A DNA stretch of 64,000 nt from an uncultured Prevotellaceae bacterium. Lineage in GTDB: Bacteria > Bacteroidota > Bacteroidia > Bacteroidales > Muribaculaceae. Made by a program: the position numbers and the translations under genes. Each line of letters begins with the position of its first letter. Positions within the stretch are counted from its first letter, which is position 1. Below the pieces are notes generated by a model, which did not search any database, had not been told where the DNA came from, and saw nothing but the letters and a program-made list of their open reading frames with translations. This document shows, one piece after another, positions 1 to 8,687 of the stretch. The stretch lies in NCBI GenBank assembly GCA_900320245.1, contig ONRP01000007.1:27765-91764 (forward strand). Direction: 5' to 3'.

Positions 1-520
1 CAAGAACCAGCAGGAGATGTTCTCTCGTATGGCTCAGGCCCATGGCGGCATCTTTGGCCGCGGAGTGGGCCAGTCGCGTGAGTGCAGCCGCCTGCCGCTG
101 GCCTTCAGCGACTACATCTTCTCGATTATCGTCGAGGAACTGGGCATGGTGGGTGGCATCTTTGTGCTGCTGCTCTACCTGTCGCTGCTGGGCCGTGCCG
201 CGATGATTGTGCGCCACAGCAAGCGCGTCTTGCCGTCGCTGCTGGTCATCGGTATGGCCTCGTTCATCACGTTCCAGGCCCTCTTCCACATGGCCATCAA
301 TGTGGGCGTGTTCCCCGTGTCGGGACAGCCGTTGCCGCTCATTTCCAAGGGCGGTACGTCAATCCTGGTAATCAGTATCGCCTTTGGCGTGATGCTCAGC
401 GTGAGCCGCACCATCGCCAATGGCGGAAACAAGAAAGATAAGGCCGACGAGACCCCCGTCATCGAGGGCCTCGACGCCGTGAACCCAACCGAAATACCAC
501 CTAAAAATGTCTGGAAATAA
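1..520 (+). CDS. ftsW: FtsW, peptidoglycan glycosyltransferase (C-terminal part)
   Basis: The reading frame is open to the left edge, so the gene starts outside the window; about 172 C-terminal residues remain. FtsW is the multi-pass SEDS protein that polymerises lipid II at the septum. Visible are the last membrane helices and the family's conserved C-terminal run (SGQPLPLISKGGTS), followed by a short charged cytoplasmic tail. The 3' end overlaps murG by 14 bp, which fits the usual ftsW-murG order of the division and cell-wall cluster and suggests coupled translation. Identity is secure; only the N-terminal half is missing. Confidence 0.95.
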   Translation, partial: KNQQEMFSRMAQAHGGIFGRGVGQSRECSRLPLAFSDYIFSIIVEELGMVGGIFVLLLYLSLLGRAAMIVRHSKRVLPSLLVIGMASFITFQALFHMAINVGVFPVSGQPLPLISKGGTSILVISIAFGVMLSVSRTIANGGNKKDKADETPVIEGLDAVNPTEIPPKNVWK

Positions 521-1637
521 CAAAAAACAAGTCAACGTTCTCGTGAGCGGCGGCGGCACGGGCGGACACATTTTCCCCGCCCTGTCCATCGCCGGCGAGG
601 TAAGCCGTCGTCATCCCGACTGGGGCATCCTGTTCGTGGGTGCCGAGGGACGCATGGAAATGGAAAAAGTGCCCGCTGCGGGCTATAAGATTATCGGACT
701 GCCCGTCAGCGGCTTCGACCGCAAGCGCCTATGGCGCAACGTGGGCGTGGGCATCAAGTTGCTCAAGAGCCTGAGCAAGGCGCGCGCCATCCTCAAGGAG
801 TTCAAGCCCGACATCGCCATCGGTGTGGGCGGCTATGCCAGCGGTCCCATGCTCAAGGCCGCGCAGAAGCAGGGCATCCCCACGCTGCTGCAGGAGCAGA
901 ATTCCTATGCCGGCGTGACCAACAAACTGCTGGCTGCCAAGGCCGAGTGCATCTGTGTCGCCTATGAGGGCATGGAGCGTTTCTTCCCCAAGGAGAAAAT
1001 CGTGCTCACCGGCAATCCTGTCAGGCGCAACCTGCTGCAGTGCGGCGCCACGCCCGAGCAGGCCCGTCAGGCCATGGGTGTCGACCCGTCCAAGAAGACC
1101 ATCCTCATCATCGGCGGCAGCCTGGGCGCCCGCACCGTCAACAACGCCATCATCGCCGGCTTGAAGCAGATAGGTGACGCCTATGGCATCCAGGTCATCT
1201 GGCAAACGGGCAAACTCTATGACCAGCAGTGCCGCGAGGCGCTCGAGGCATCAGGCGTGAAGAACGTGGTGCAGATGCCGTTCATCACCAATATGGACAT
1301 GGCCTACAAGGCTGCCGACCTGGTTGTCTCGCGAGCCGGAGCCAGCAGCATCTCGGAGTTGCAGTTGCTGGGCAAACCCGCCATCCTGGTGCCCTCGCCC
1401 AATGTGGCCGAGGACCATCAGACCAAGAATGCCCAGGCTCTTGCCAGCCGCGACGCCGCCATCATGGTCACCGACGCCGACGCTGTCAACATGCTGGTGG
1501 GCACGATGCTCGACACCGCCAACGACAGCGAACTGCTGGCCTCGTTGGGCCGCAACGTTGAGCAGATGGCCCTGCGCGACGCTGCCGAGCACATCGTCGA
1601 CGAGGTGGAGAGAATCATCAACGACAAGAAAGCATAA
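507..1637 (+). CDS. murG: MurG, lipid II synthase
   Basis: UDP-GlcNAc:undecaprenyl-PP-MurNAc-pentapeptide GlcNAc transferase, acting at the inner face of the cytoplasmic membrane to make lipid II. The 376-residue length is normal for the family. The N-terminal glycine-rich loop GGGTGGH lies at residues 15-21. The second Rossmann half starts with IIGGSLGAR, and the donor-site motif SRAGASSISEL is present. The start overlaps the ftsW 3' end, so the two are probably co-translated; murC follows after 30 bp in the same operon. Confidence 0.98.
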   Translation: MSGNNKKQVNVLVSGGGTGGHIFPALSIAGEVSRRHPDWGILFVGAEGRMEMEKVPAAGYKIIGLPVSGFDRKRLWRNVGVGIKLLKSLSKARAILKEFKPDIAIGVGGYASGPMLKAAQKQGIPTLLQEQNSYAGVTNKLLAAKAECICVAYEGMERFFPKEKIVLTGNPVRRNLLQCGATPEQARQAMGVDPSKKTILIIGGSLGARTVNNAIIAGLKQIGDAYGIQVIWQTGKLYDQQCREALEASGVKNVVQMPFITNMDMAYKAADLVVSRAGASSISELQLLGKPAILVPSPNVAEDHQTKNAQALASRDAAIMVTDADAVNMLVGTMLDTANDSELLASLGRNVEQMALRDAAEHIVDEVERIINDKKA

Positions 1638-1667
1638 CAGGCTCAACAGCATAATTTTCAAGTAGAT

Positions 1668-3050
1668 ATGAAAGATTTTGATTCTTTATACTTTGTGGGT
1701 GCCGGTGGCATCGGCATGGCTGCCCTCGAGCGTTATTTTCTGGCTATGGGAAAGCGCATCGCCGGCTATGACCGCACGCCGAGCGACCTGACCGCAGCCC
1801 TGGAGCGCGAGGGTGTCCACATCGACTATGACGAGGACCCCGCCCTGATTCCCGACTGGTGCCGCGAGCCGGAACGCACGCTGGTGGTGTATACCCCCGC
1901 TGTCCCCGACACGCACCAGGGACTCACCTGGTTCCGCAACAACGGCTTTGAGGTGGTGAAGCGCGCCGCGCTGCTGGGCGAGGTGACGCGCCGCTCGCGG
2001 GGCCTGTGCTTTGCGGGAACCCACGGCAAGACCACGACGTCGAGCATGGCGGCCCACATCCTGCACAGTTCAGGCATCGGCTGCAACGCTTTTCTGGGCG
2101 GTGTGCTGCGCAACTACGACAGCAACTTCCTGCTCTCGGCCACGAGTCCCTACTCGGTCATCGAGGCCGACGAGTTTGACCGCTCATTCCACCACTTGAG
2201 GCCCTATATCGCCGTGGTGACGTCGACCGACCCCGACCACCTGGACATCTACGGCACGGCCGAGAACTACTTGGAGAGTTTTGCCCATTTCACATCGCTC
2301 ATCCAGCCTGGCGGAGCGCTCATCGTGCACACGGGACTGGCCCTGCAGCCGCGGGTGGGCGAGCAGGTGAAGACCTACACCTACAGCCGCGACGGGGGCG
2401 ACTTCCATGCCTCTGACATCCGCAAGGGCGATGGCGAGATCACCTTCGACCTGGTGACACCATGGGAGACCATTGCCGACGTGAAACTGGGTGTGCCGGT
2501 GGACATCAACATCGAGAACGCTATCGCCGCCATGGCCGCCTGCCGCCTGGTCGACGTGCCCCACGACGCGATGCGCGAGGCCATAGCCACCTTCATGGGT
2601 CCCAAGCGCCGCTTTGAGTTCTGGCTCAAGGAGCCGGGTCCCAATGGCAGGGTGATGATCGACGACTATGCCCATCATCCCGGCGAACTGCGCGCAAGCA
2701 TCACATCGGTGCGCGACCTGTACCCCGAACGCCGCTTGACGGTCATCTTCCAGCCGCATCTTTACACACGCACGCGCGACTTCGCCGACGGCTTTGCATC
2801 GGCCCTGTCACTGGCCGACGAGGTGATCCTGCTGCCCATCTATCCTGCACGCGAGCAACCCATCCCTGGAGTGGCCAGTGAAATGATACTTGAAAATATA
2901 ACAAGTGCTAAAAAATGTATTTACACCAAAGAAAATTTGATTAAGTCAATACATTTGAGTAATTTTGACGTCCTATTGACAGCGGGTGCCGGCGACATCG
3001 CCAATCTGCTGCCACAAATATGCGATGAATTCAAGAAACAAGAGCGGTGA
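1668..3050 (+). CDS. murC: MurC, UDP-N-acetylmuramate--L-alanine ligase
   Basis: Cytoplasmic Mur ligase adding L-Ala to UDP-MurNAc with ATP. The 460 residues show the N-terminal nucleotide loop GAGGIGM (11-17), the ATP P-loop GTHGKTT (117-123) and the mid-domain EADEFDRSF segment. The last ~50 codons (from about 2885) are noticeably AT-richer than the rest of the gene. The stop overlaps the GTG start of ftsQ by 4 bp (GTGA), a translational-coupling arrangement. Confidence 0.97.
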   Translation: MKDFDSLYFVGAGGIGMAALERYFLAMGKRIAGYDRTPSDLTAALEREGVHIDYDEDPALIPDWCREPERTLVVYTPAVPDTHQGLTWFRNNGFEVVKRAALLGEVTRRSRGLCFAGTHGKTTTSSMAAHILHSSGIGCNAFLGGVLRNYDSNFLLSATSPYSVIEADEFDRSFHHLRPYIAVVTSTDPDHLDIYGTAENYLESFAHFTSLIQPGGALIVHTGLALQPRVGEQVKTYTYSRDGGDFHASDIRKGDGEITFDLVTPWETIADVKLGVPVDINIENAIAAMAACRLVDVPHDAMREAIATFMGPKRRFEFWLKEPGPNGRVMIDDYAHHPGELRASITSVRDLYPERRLTVIFQPHLYTRTRDFADGFASALSLADEVILLPIYPAREQPIPGVASEMILENITSAKKCIYTKENLIKSIHLSNFDVLLTAGAGDIANLLPQICDEFKKQER

Positions 3051-3964
3051 AACGGCTGATACAATATAGCATTCTGCTGGTGCTGGCGATAGGTCTGGCC
3101 ACAGGAATCCTGTGGGCCCGTGGCAAGTCGCACGACGAGTTGTGCACCAGTGTGGTGGTAGAGGTCGTCAATGCCGACAGCACATCGTTCGTCACCCCCA
3201 AGGGCGTGCTCAACGACCTGAAGAGCCAGGGCGTGAAACTTGTGGGCAAGCGCATGGGTGACATCAATGCCTCCGACCTTGAGGAGGTGCTGCGCCAGTC
3301 GCCCTATCTCGAGAATGCCGACATCGTGAAGTGCCAGGACGGCCGCGTGCTCATCAGGGTGAGCCAGTTGGTGCCCGTGCTGCGCGTGTTCGACGGCACG
3401 GAGTCCTACTATGTGAACCGGGCCGGCAAGCGCATGATGGCGACGCCCAACTACCACTGCGACGTGCCCGTGGTGCAGGGCCACTTCAGCCGTGCCTATC
3501 CCGTCACGCGCATCCTGCCGCTGGTGGACTATGTCGAGAAGGACTCGCTGCTGCACTCACTGGTGACGATGTACTGCGTGCGCGACACCAACAACATCAT
3601 CATCGTGCCCAACATCAGCGGCCACGTCGTGAACATCGGCAATGCGCAGGGCTTTGAGAACAAGTTCGCCAAACTGAGACTCTTCTACGACCAGGTGATG
3701 CCCAAGCGTGGCTGGAACACCTACGACACCATCTCGGTCAAGTGGAGCCATCAGGTGGTGGCCACGCGCCGCGTCAAGGCTGTGCAACAGGTCATCGAGG
3801 AAGATCCCGAGGACGACGAGCAGTTCCCTGACATCGAGACCTTGACACCCGGCTCGGCCGCCACAGCCAAGAAGGAGCAGGAGCAGGAGGCTGCTGCCGC
3901 CGCTACCGCGACTGAATCATCGGCAAACGATAAAGATAAAGACAAGAACAAAAAACAGAATTAA
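3047..3964 (+). CDS. ftsQ: FtsQ-like cell division protein
   Basis: Bitopic membrane protein of the divisome, assigned from position between murC and ftsA and from architecture. There is a short cytoplasmic N-terminus, one membrane helix (about residues 5-24), then a periplasmic POTRA/FtsQ region. The C-terminus is a low-complexity Ala/Glu/Lys tail (from about residue 255), probably unstructured. The start is GTG, overlapping the murC stop. FtsQ is poorly conserved in sequence, so synteny carries much of the call. Confidence 0.88.
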   Translation: MKRLIQYSILLVLAIGLATGILWARGKSHDELCTSVVVEVVNADSTSFVTPKGVLNDLKSQGVKLVGKRMGDINASDLEEVLRQSPYLENADIVKCQDGRVLIRVSQLVPVLRVFDGTESYYVNRAGKRMMATPNYHCDVPVVQGHFSRAYPVTRILPLVDYVEKDSLLHSLVTMYCVRDTNNIIIVPNISGHVVNIGNAQGFENKFAKLRLFYDQVMPKRGWNTYDTISVKWSHQVVATRRVKAVQQVIEEDPEDDEQFPDIETLTPGSAATAKKEQEQEAAAAATATESSANDKDKDKNKKQN

Positions 3965-4001
3965 AGAGTAAAAACCAAAATAAAAATAGTTCAATCAGTT
4001 T

Positions 4002-5351
4002 ATGGAAAAGAACCAGTACATTGTAGCACTTGAAATCGGCAGTTCCAAGATTGTGGGAGCCATTGCCGAAAAGACTCCGTCGGGTTACCTGAGCGTCAGG
4101 CACCTGCAGGAGGAGAAGCACGTCAACAGCGTGAGATACGGCATCGTACAGAATGTCGAGAACATCAAGACGAGTATCAACCACATCCTCAAGAACCTTG
4201 AGGAGAAGATCGATGGCCGCGTGACCCAGGTCTATATGGGCGTGAGCGGCAGGTCGTTGCACAGCAGCCTGAGCGAGGTGAACCGCAGTGTCGGCTCCAC
4301 CGAGGCCATCACCCGTGAACTCATCGACCGTATTATCCATGAAGCGACAAGCACCCCGTTGCGCAACTACGACACTGTTGACATCGTCCCCAGGGCATTC
4401 TACGTCGACAAGGTGGAAACACCGAACCCCGTGGGACAGTTTGGCTCGTCCATAAAGATCAAGGTCAACCTTATCGTCGCCAAGCCGGCACTCAAGTTGA
4501 ACCTGAACAGGTTGATGACCTTCGGCATTCCCGCCAAGGACTACATCGTCACCCCGCTGGCCGTCGGCGAGCAGATCCTGAGCGACAGCGACCGCGAACT
4601 GGGTTGCATGCTCGTGGATATGGGTGCCGAGACCACCACGGTGGCCATCTACAAGGGCAATGCGTTGGTTTACCTGAGCACGCTGCCCCTGGGAGGCCGC
4701 AACTTGACACGCGACGTGATGAACGGCATGAATGTGCTTGAGGAGACTGCCGAGAACGTCAAGAAGAATATCAACAATCCGTTGGACCCCAACAACGTGA
4801 CCATCGCCGACATCGAGGGTGTCAATGCACCCGAGGCCGCCAAGTATTTCAGCGCCCGTGCCGGTGAAATCATCGCCAACATCAATCAGCAGATTGCCGA
4901 TGCCGGTTTGGCTTCGGACGCTATCCAGAGCATTGTGCTCATCGGTGGCGGTGCCCACCTGGGTGGCTTGAGGCAGAAGTTGGAAGAGACCATCAAGGTG
5001 AGGGTGCGCATGGGACAGAACCCCCCGATGCTCAATATCCTCAACCCCGACATCAACCGCATGGAGTACATCGAGGTCTTCTCGCTGCTGGCCAAGGCTG
5101 CCGATATGATCGAGGACGGTGAAACCTGCGTTGAACTCAACAACTACGAGGATGCCTTGATTATGAATAATCCCCGCAGGTCTGAGAATACCGAACCCGA
5201 ATTCGTCGATGATGTGCCTGCTCGCAAGCCGGGCAACAAGAAGGGCGACAAGAAGGGCGGCAGGAAGGGCGGCAACACCTTCTTCAAGAGTCTGAGAGAA
5301 AAACTGAACGGCCTGATGCAAGAGGATGATGAAACCGTCGACGACGAGTAA
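4002..5351 (+). CDS. ftsA: FtsA, actin-like divisome protein
   Basis: Actin-fold ATPase that tethers FtsZ to the membrane. The N-terminal phosphate-1 segment is VALEIGSSKIVGAI; a second phosphate segment LVDMGAETTTVAI and the adenosine segment VLIGGGAHLGG are present. After about residue 380 comes a Lys/Gly-rich linker, then a predicted amphipathic helix (FFKSLREKLNGLM) that fits the membrane-targeting sequence. At 449 residues it is slightly longer than proteobacterial FtsA because of this linker. ftsZ begins 51 bp downstream. Confidence 0.97.
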   Translation: MEKNQYIVALEIGSSKIVGAIAEKTPSGYLSVRHLQEEKHVNSVRYGIVQNVENIKTSINHILKNLEEKIDGRVTQVYMGVSGRSLHSSLSEVNRSVGSTEAITRELIDRIIHEATSTPLRNYDTVDIVPRAFYVDKVETPNPVGQFGSSIKIKVNLIVAKPALKLNLNRLMTFGIPAKDYIVTPLAVGEQILSDSDRELGCMLVDMGAETTTVAIYKGNALVYLSTLPLGGRNLTRDVMNGMNVLEETAENVKKNINNPLDPNNVTIADIEGVNAPEAAKYFSARAGEIIANINQQIADAGLASDAIQSIVLIGGGAHLGGLRQKLEETIKVRVRMGQNPPMLNILNPDINRMEYIEVFSLLAKAADMIEDGETCVELNNYEDALIMNNPRRSENTEPEFVDDVPARKPGNKKGDKKGGRKGGNTFFKSLREKLNGLMQEDDETVDDE

Positions 5352-5402
5352 TAAGAATTAAGAACCCATTTACCCAAACAATAAAACAAAGTCAAACGAT
5401 AT

Positions 5403-6761
5403 ATGGAAGAGAACATCATGTCAACGCTCGATCAGAATTCGGGGTTCCAGGATAATAAACTCATGCCCACCATTATCAAGGTGATGGGTGTGGGCGGCGG
5501 CGGTAACAACGCCATCAACCACATGTACATGCAGAACATCGAGGGTGTTTCCTTCGTTGTGCTCAATACCGACAAGCAGCAACTCAACGAGTCGCCGGTG
5601 CCCAACCGCGTGCTGCTGGGTCCCAACACTACCCACGGCCTCGGTGCCGGTAACATCCCCGAGACCGCTAAGCGTGCTGCCGAGGAGAGCGAGGCCGAGA
5701 TTGCTGCCCTCTTTGACGACGACACCAAGATGGTCTTCATCACCGCCGGTATGGGTGGTGGTACAGGTACCGGTGCTGCGCCCGTCGTGGCACGCATCGC
5801 CCATGAGAAGGGCGTCCTCACCATCGGTATCGTGACCATCCCGTTCCTGTTCGAGGGTCCCAAGAAGATTCTCAAGGCCCTTGCCGGTGCCGACGAGATG
5901 GGCAAGTATGTCGATGCCCTGCTCATCATCAACAACCAGCGTCTGACCGAGATCTACAGCGACCTCGACTTCACCAACGCCTTCGGCAAGGCCGATGACA
6001 CGCTGACCACCGCTGCCCGCAGCATCAGTGACCTGATTACCGTCAAGGGTGTCATCAACCTCGACTTCAACGATGTGAACACCACCCTGCGCAATGGTGG
6101 CGCCGCCATCATCAGTTCGGGCTACGGCTCGGGCGAGCACCGTGTGTCCAAGGCCATCGAGGATGCCCTCGAGTCGCCGCTGCTGAAGAACCGCGACGTC
6201 TATGGCTCGCGCAAGATCTTGATGAACGTCTACTTCAACCCCGACAGCGATACGCCGCTGCGCATGGGTGAGACCACCGAGATTCAGGAGTTCATGGCCA
6301 ACTTTGACCAGGAGGTTGACGTCATCTGGGGTACTGCCCACGATCGCACGCTCGAGGATGGACAGGTCAAGATTACCGTGCTGGCAGCCGGCTTCAACGT
6401 GTCGCTCGACAAGGAGGCTCCTGTGAACACTTTCACTACTCGTCGCGAACCCGTCGCCGCCCATAGCAACATGTCTGACGCTGACCGCCTCAAGAAGGAA
6501 TATGGTGAGAAAGCCATTACCGAGCAGGCCCTGGCTCAGAACCGTGCCCGCTATATCGTGCTCACCCCCGACGAGATGGACGACGACGATGTCATCGACT
6601 TGATCGAGAAGACGCCCACCTACAAGCGCAAACCCGACTTCCGCAACCAGATCAAGGAACGCCAGCAGGCCGTCAGCCAGGAGCGTCCCGTCGAGGTGCC
6701 CAAGTCGCCCAAGCGCGGCGGTGGTGGCGACTCGCCGACCATCGACTTCGGTATGGATTAA
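5403..6761 (+). CDS. ftsZ: FtsZ, tubulin-like division GTPase
   Basis: Forms the cytokinetic ring. The 452 residues carry the N-terminal glycine run (VGGGGNNAINHM, about 30-41), the tubulin signature GGGTGTG (118-124) and the T7-type segment LDFNDVNTTL. A variable linker leads to a short conserved C-terminal peptide (SPTIDFGMD) likely to bind FtsA. An alternative start lies at codon 6 (MSTLDQ, 5418). Immediately after ftsA, as usual. Confidence 0.98.
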   Translation: MEENIMSTLDQNSGFQDNKLMPTIIKVMGVGGGGNNAINHMYMQNIEGVSFVVLNTDKQQLNESPVPNRVLLGPNTTHGLGAGNIPETAKRAAEESEAEIAALFDDDTKMVFITAGMGGGTGTGAAPVVARIAHEKGVLTIGIVTIPFLFEGPKKILKALAGADEMGKYVDALLIINNQRLTEIYSDLDFTNAFGKADDTLTTAARSISDLITVKGVINLDFNDVNTTLRNGGAAIISSGYGSGEHRVSKAIEDALESPLLKNRDVYGSRKILMNVYFNPDSDTPLRMGETTEIQEFMANFDQEVDVIWGTAHDRTLEDGQVKITVLAAGFNVSLDKEAPVNTFTTRREPVAAHSNMSDADRLKKEYGEKAITEQALAQNRARYIVLTPDEMDDDDVIDLIEKTPTYKRKPDFRNQIKERQQAVSQERPVEVPKSPKRGGGGDSPTIDFGMD

Positions 6762-6807
6762 ATCAAACGATATATATAAATAATGTAAGAGTGAGGAAAT
6801 CACCGCT

Positions 6808-7263
6808 ATGAGTATTTTTGATCAAGTCAACAGTGGCATCAAGGAGGCCATGAAGGCTCATGACAAGGGACGACTTGAGGCCCTCAGGGGCATCAAGGCC
6901 GAGTTCCTGATCATCAAGACCGCGCCAGGCAACAACGGCGAGGTCAGTGACGAGAACGCCTTGAAGGTGCTCGTGCGCATGGCCAAGCAGCGCAAGGAGA
7001 GCGCACAGATTTACATCGAACAGGACCGTAAGGACTTGGCCGATGTGGAACTGCTGCAGGCCGCTGTCATCGAGGAATTCCTGCCCAAGCAGATGAACGA
7101 CGAGGAACTCACCGCCCACGTCAAGCAGATCATCGAGCAGACCGGTGCCACAAGCATGAAGGACATGGGCAAGGTGATGGGCATCGCCACCAAGCAACTC
7201 GCTGGACGAGCCGAGGGCCGTGCCATCAGTGCCAAAGTCAAAGAACTCCTCACCGCCAATTAA
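6808..7263 (+). CDS. GatB/YqeY domain protein
   Basis: Cytoplasmic 151-residue protein of the YqeY family, which corresponds to the C-terminal tRNA-recognition domain of GatB standing alone. Seen: the N-terminal helical part with KGRLEALRGIKAE, the central acidic helix ending EEFLPKQMNDEEL, and the family's C-terminal GRAEGRAISAKVKELL. Location directly after ftsZ is typical in Bacteroidales. Its biochemical role is not established; a tRNA-related function is inferred from the fold family only. Confidence 0.9.
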   Translation: MSIFDQVNSGIKEAMKAHDKGRLEALRGIKAEFLIIKTAPGNNGEVSDENALKVLVRMAKQRKESAQIYIEQDRKDLADVELLQAAVIEEFLPKQMNDEELTAHVKQIIEQTGATSMKDMGKVMGIATKQLAGRAEGRAISAKVKELLTAN

Positions 7264-7275
7264 AAACCAACCAAA

Positions 7276-7310
7276 AACTAGGGACTAAGGACTAGAAACT
7301 AGAAACTCAA
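7276..7310 (+). repeat. Heptamer tandem array upstream of serS
   Basis: Five consecutive 7-bp units: AACTAGG, GACTAAG, GACTAGA, AACTAGA, AACTCAA. The array ends 6 nt before the serS ATG. It belongs to the same class as the arrays at 35025, 51046, 55603 and 57095, all placed 4-6 nt before a start codon. Confidence 0.85.
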
Positions 7311-7316
7311 ATCATA

Positions 7317-8588
7317 ATGCTGACATTACAACTCATCAACCAGGACCCTGAGGATGTGATTCGTCGCTTGGCCGTCAAGCAGTTTGACGGACGCGAGCCC
7401 ATTATGCGCATCGTGGAACTGGACAAGCAGCGCCGTGCACTGCAGAAACAACGCGACGACAACGCCGCTGTACTCAATAAGATGGCCGCACAGATCGGTA
7501 CCCTCATGAAGCAGGGCAACCGCGACGAGGCCGAGAACGTTAAGGCCCAGGTGGCCGGCCTCAAGACCGCCAACAAGGAGATTGACGACAACCTCACCGC
7601 TGCCCAGAACGAGATTACCGAAATCCTGCTGAGCATTCCCAATGTGCCCTACAGCGGTGTCCCCGAGGGCAAGACCGCCGAGGACAACGTCGTCGAGAAG
7701 ACCGGCGGCAAGATGCCCGAACTCCCCGAGGATGCACTCCCTCACTGGGACCTGGCCAAGAAGTATAACCTCATCGACTTTGACCTGGGTGTCAAGATCA
7801 CGGGTGCTGGATTCCCCGTCTATGTGGGCAAGGGCGCACGCCTGCAGCGTGCCCTGATCCAGTTCTTCCTCGACGAGGCCGGCAAGGCTGGCTATCTCGA
7901 GATTGAGCCCCCGCTGGTGGTTAACGAGGCATCGGGTCTGGGTACCGGTCAGTTGCCCGACAAGGAGGGTCAGATGTATCATTGCCAGGTGGACAACTTC
8001 TACCTGATTCCCACGGCCGAGGTGCCTGTGACCAACATGTACCGTGACGTCATCATCCCGCAGGAAGAACTGCCCAAGAAGAATTGTGCCTACTCGGCAT
8101 GTTTCCGTCGCGAGGCCGGTTCCTACGGCAAGGACGTGCGTGGCCTGAACCGCCTGCACCAGTTCGACAAGGTCGAAATCGTGCGCATCGAGCGTCCCGA
8201 GGACTCCTATGCTGCCCTTGAGGAGATGAAGGACCACGTGCAGGGTCTGCTCGAGAAACTCGAACTGCCCTGGCACATCCTGCGCTTGTGTGGCGGTGAC
8301 ATGAGTTTTACCAGCGCCATCACCTTCGACTTCGAGGTGTGGTCAGCAGCCCAGCAGCGCTGGCTCGAGGTGAGCAGCGTATCCAACTTCGAGACCTACC
8401 AGGCTAACCGCCTCAAGTGCCGCTACCGTGGCGATGACAAGAAGACTCACCTGTGCCACACGCTCAACGGCTCGGCACTGGCTCTGCCGCGCATCGTGGC
8501 CGCTCTGCTCGAGAACAACCAGACGCCTGAGGGCATCCGCATTCCCGCCGCCCTGCAGCGCTACACCGGTTTCGACATCATCGACTGA
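7317..8588 (+). CDS. serS: Seryl-tRNA synthetase
   Basis: Class II synthetase charging tRNA-Ser. The 423 residues have the expected N-terminal helical arm (about 30-100, coiled coil that grips the long variable arm). Motif 2 appears as FRREAGSYGKDVRGLNRLHQ and motif 3 as LNGSALALPRIVAALLEN near the C-terminus. Length is normal. The start codon is preceded by a 5-unit heptamer array instead of a ribosome-binding site. Confidence 0.98.
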   Translation: MLTLQLINQDPEDVIRRLAVKQFDGREPIMRIVELDKQRRALQKQRDDNAAVLNKMAAQIGTLMKQGNRDEAENVKAQVAGLKTANKEIDDNLTAAQNEITEILLSIPNVPYSGVPEGKTAEDNVVEKTGGKMPELPEDALPHWDLAKKYNLIDFDLGVKITGAGFPVYVGKGARLQRALIQFFLDEAGKAGYLEIEPPLVVNEASGLGTGQLPDKEGQMYHCQVDNFYLIPTAEVPVTNMYRDVIIPQEELPKKNCAYSACFRREAGSYGKDVRGLNRLHQFDKVEIVRIERPEDSYAALEEMKDHVQGLLEKLELPWHILRLCGGDMSFTSAITFDFEVWSAAQQRWLEVSSVSNFETYQANRLKCRYRGDDKKTHLCHTLNGSALALPRIVAALLENNQTPEGIRIPAALQRYTGFDIID

Positions 8589-8601
8589 TAGAATAAGACA
8601 C

Positions 8602-8669
8602 TCACGCTAAGACGCTAAGGCGCTAAGATTTTGTATTGATAAACTTTGCGGCTTAGCGTCTTGGCGTGA
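8602..8669. repeat. Imperfect inverted repeat of GCTAAG units
   Basis: Arms at 8602-8619 (TCACGCTAAGACGCTAAG) and 8652-8669 are complementary over 18 bp with one mismatch, around a ~32-nt AT-rich loop. The left arm runs into a third 8-bp copy, so it is also a short direct repeat (ACGCTAAG twice, then GCGCTAAG). A related sequence lies at 54135-54160. It sits just after serS and could act as a terminator, or be a small dispersed REP-like element. Confidence 0.75.
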
Positions 8670-8687
8670 ACTAATAATGACTGATGT

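Noticed and set aside
3903-5321. Long minus-strand open frame of 472 codons opposite ftsA
   Set aside because: It mirrors the codon bias of ftsA; its translation has no known motif and is rich in His, Val, Gly and Asp, as expected for a reverse frame of a GC-rich gene.
5421-6803. Minus-strand open frame of 460 codons opposite ftsZ
   Set aside because: Shadow of ftsZ; no recognisable domain, composition typical of antisense.
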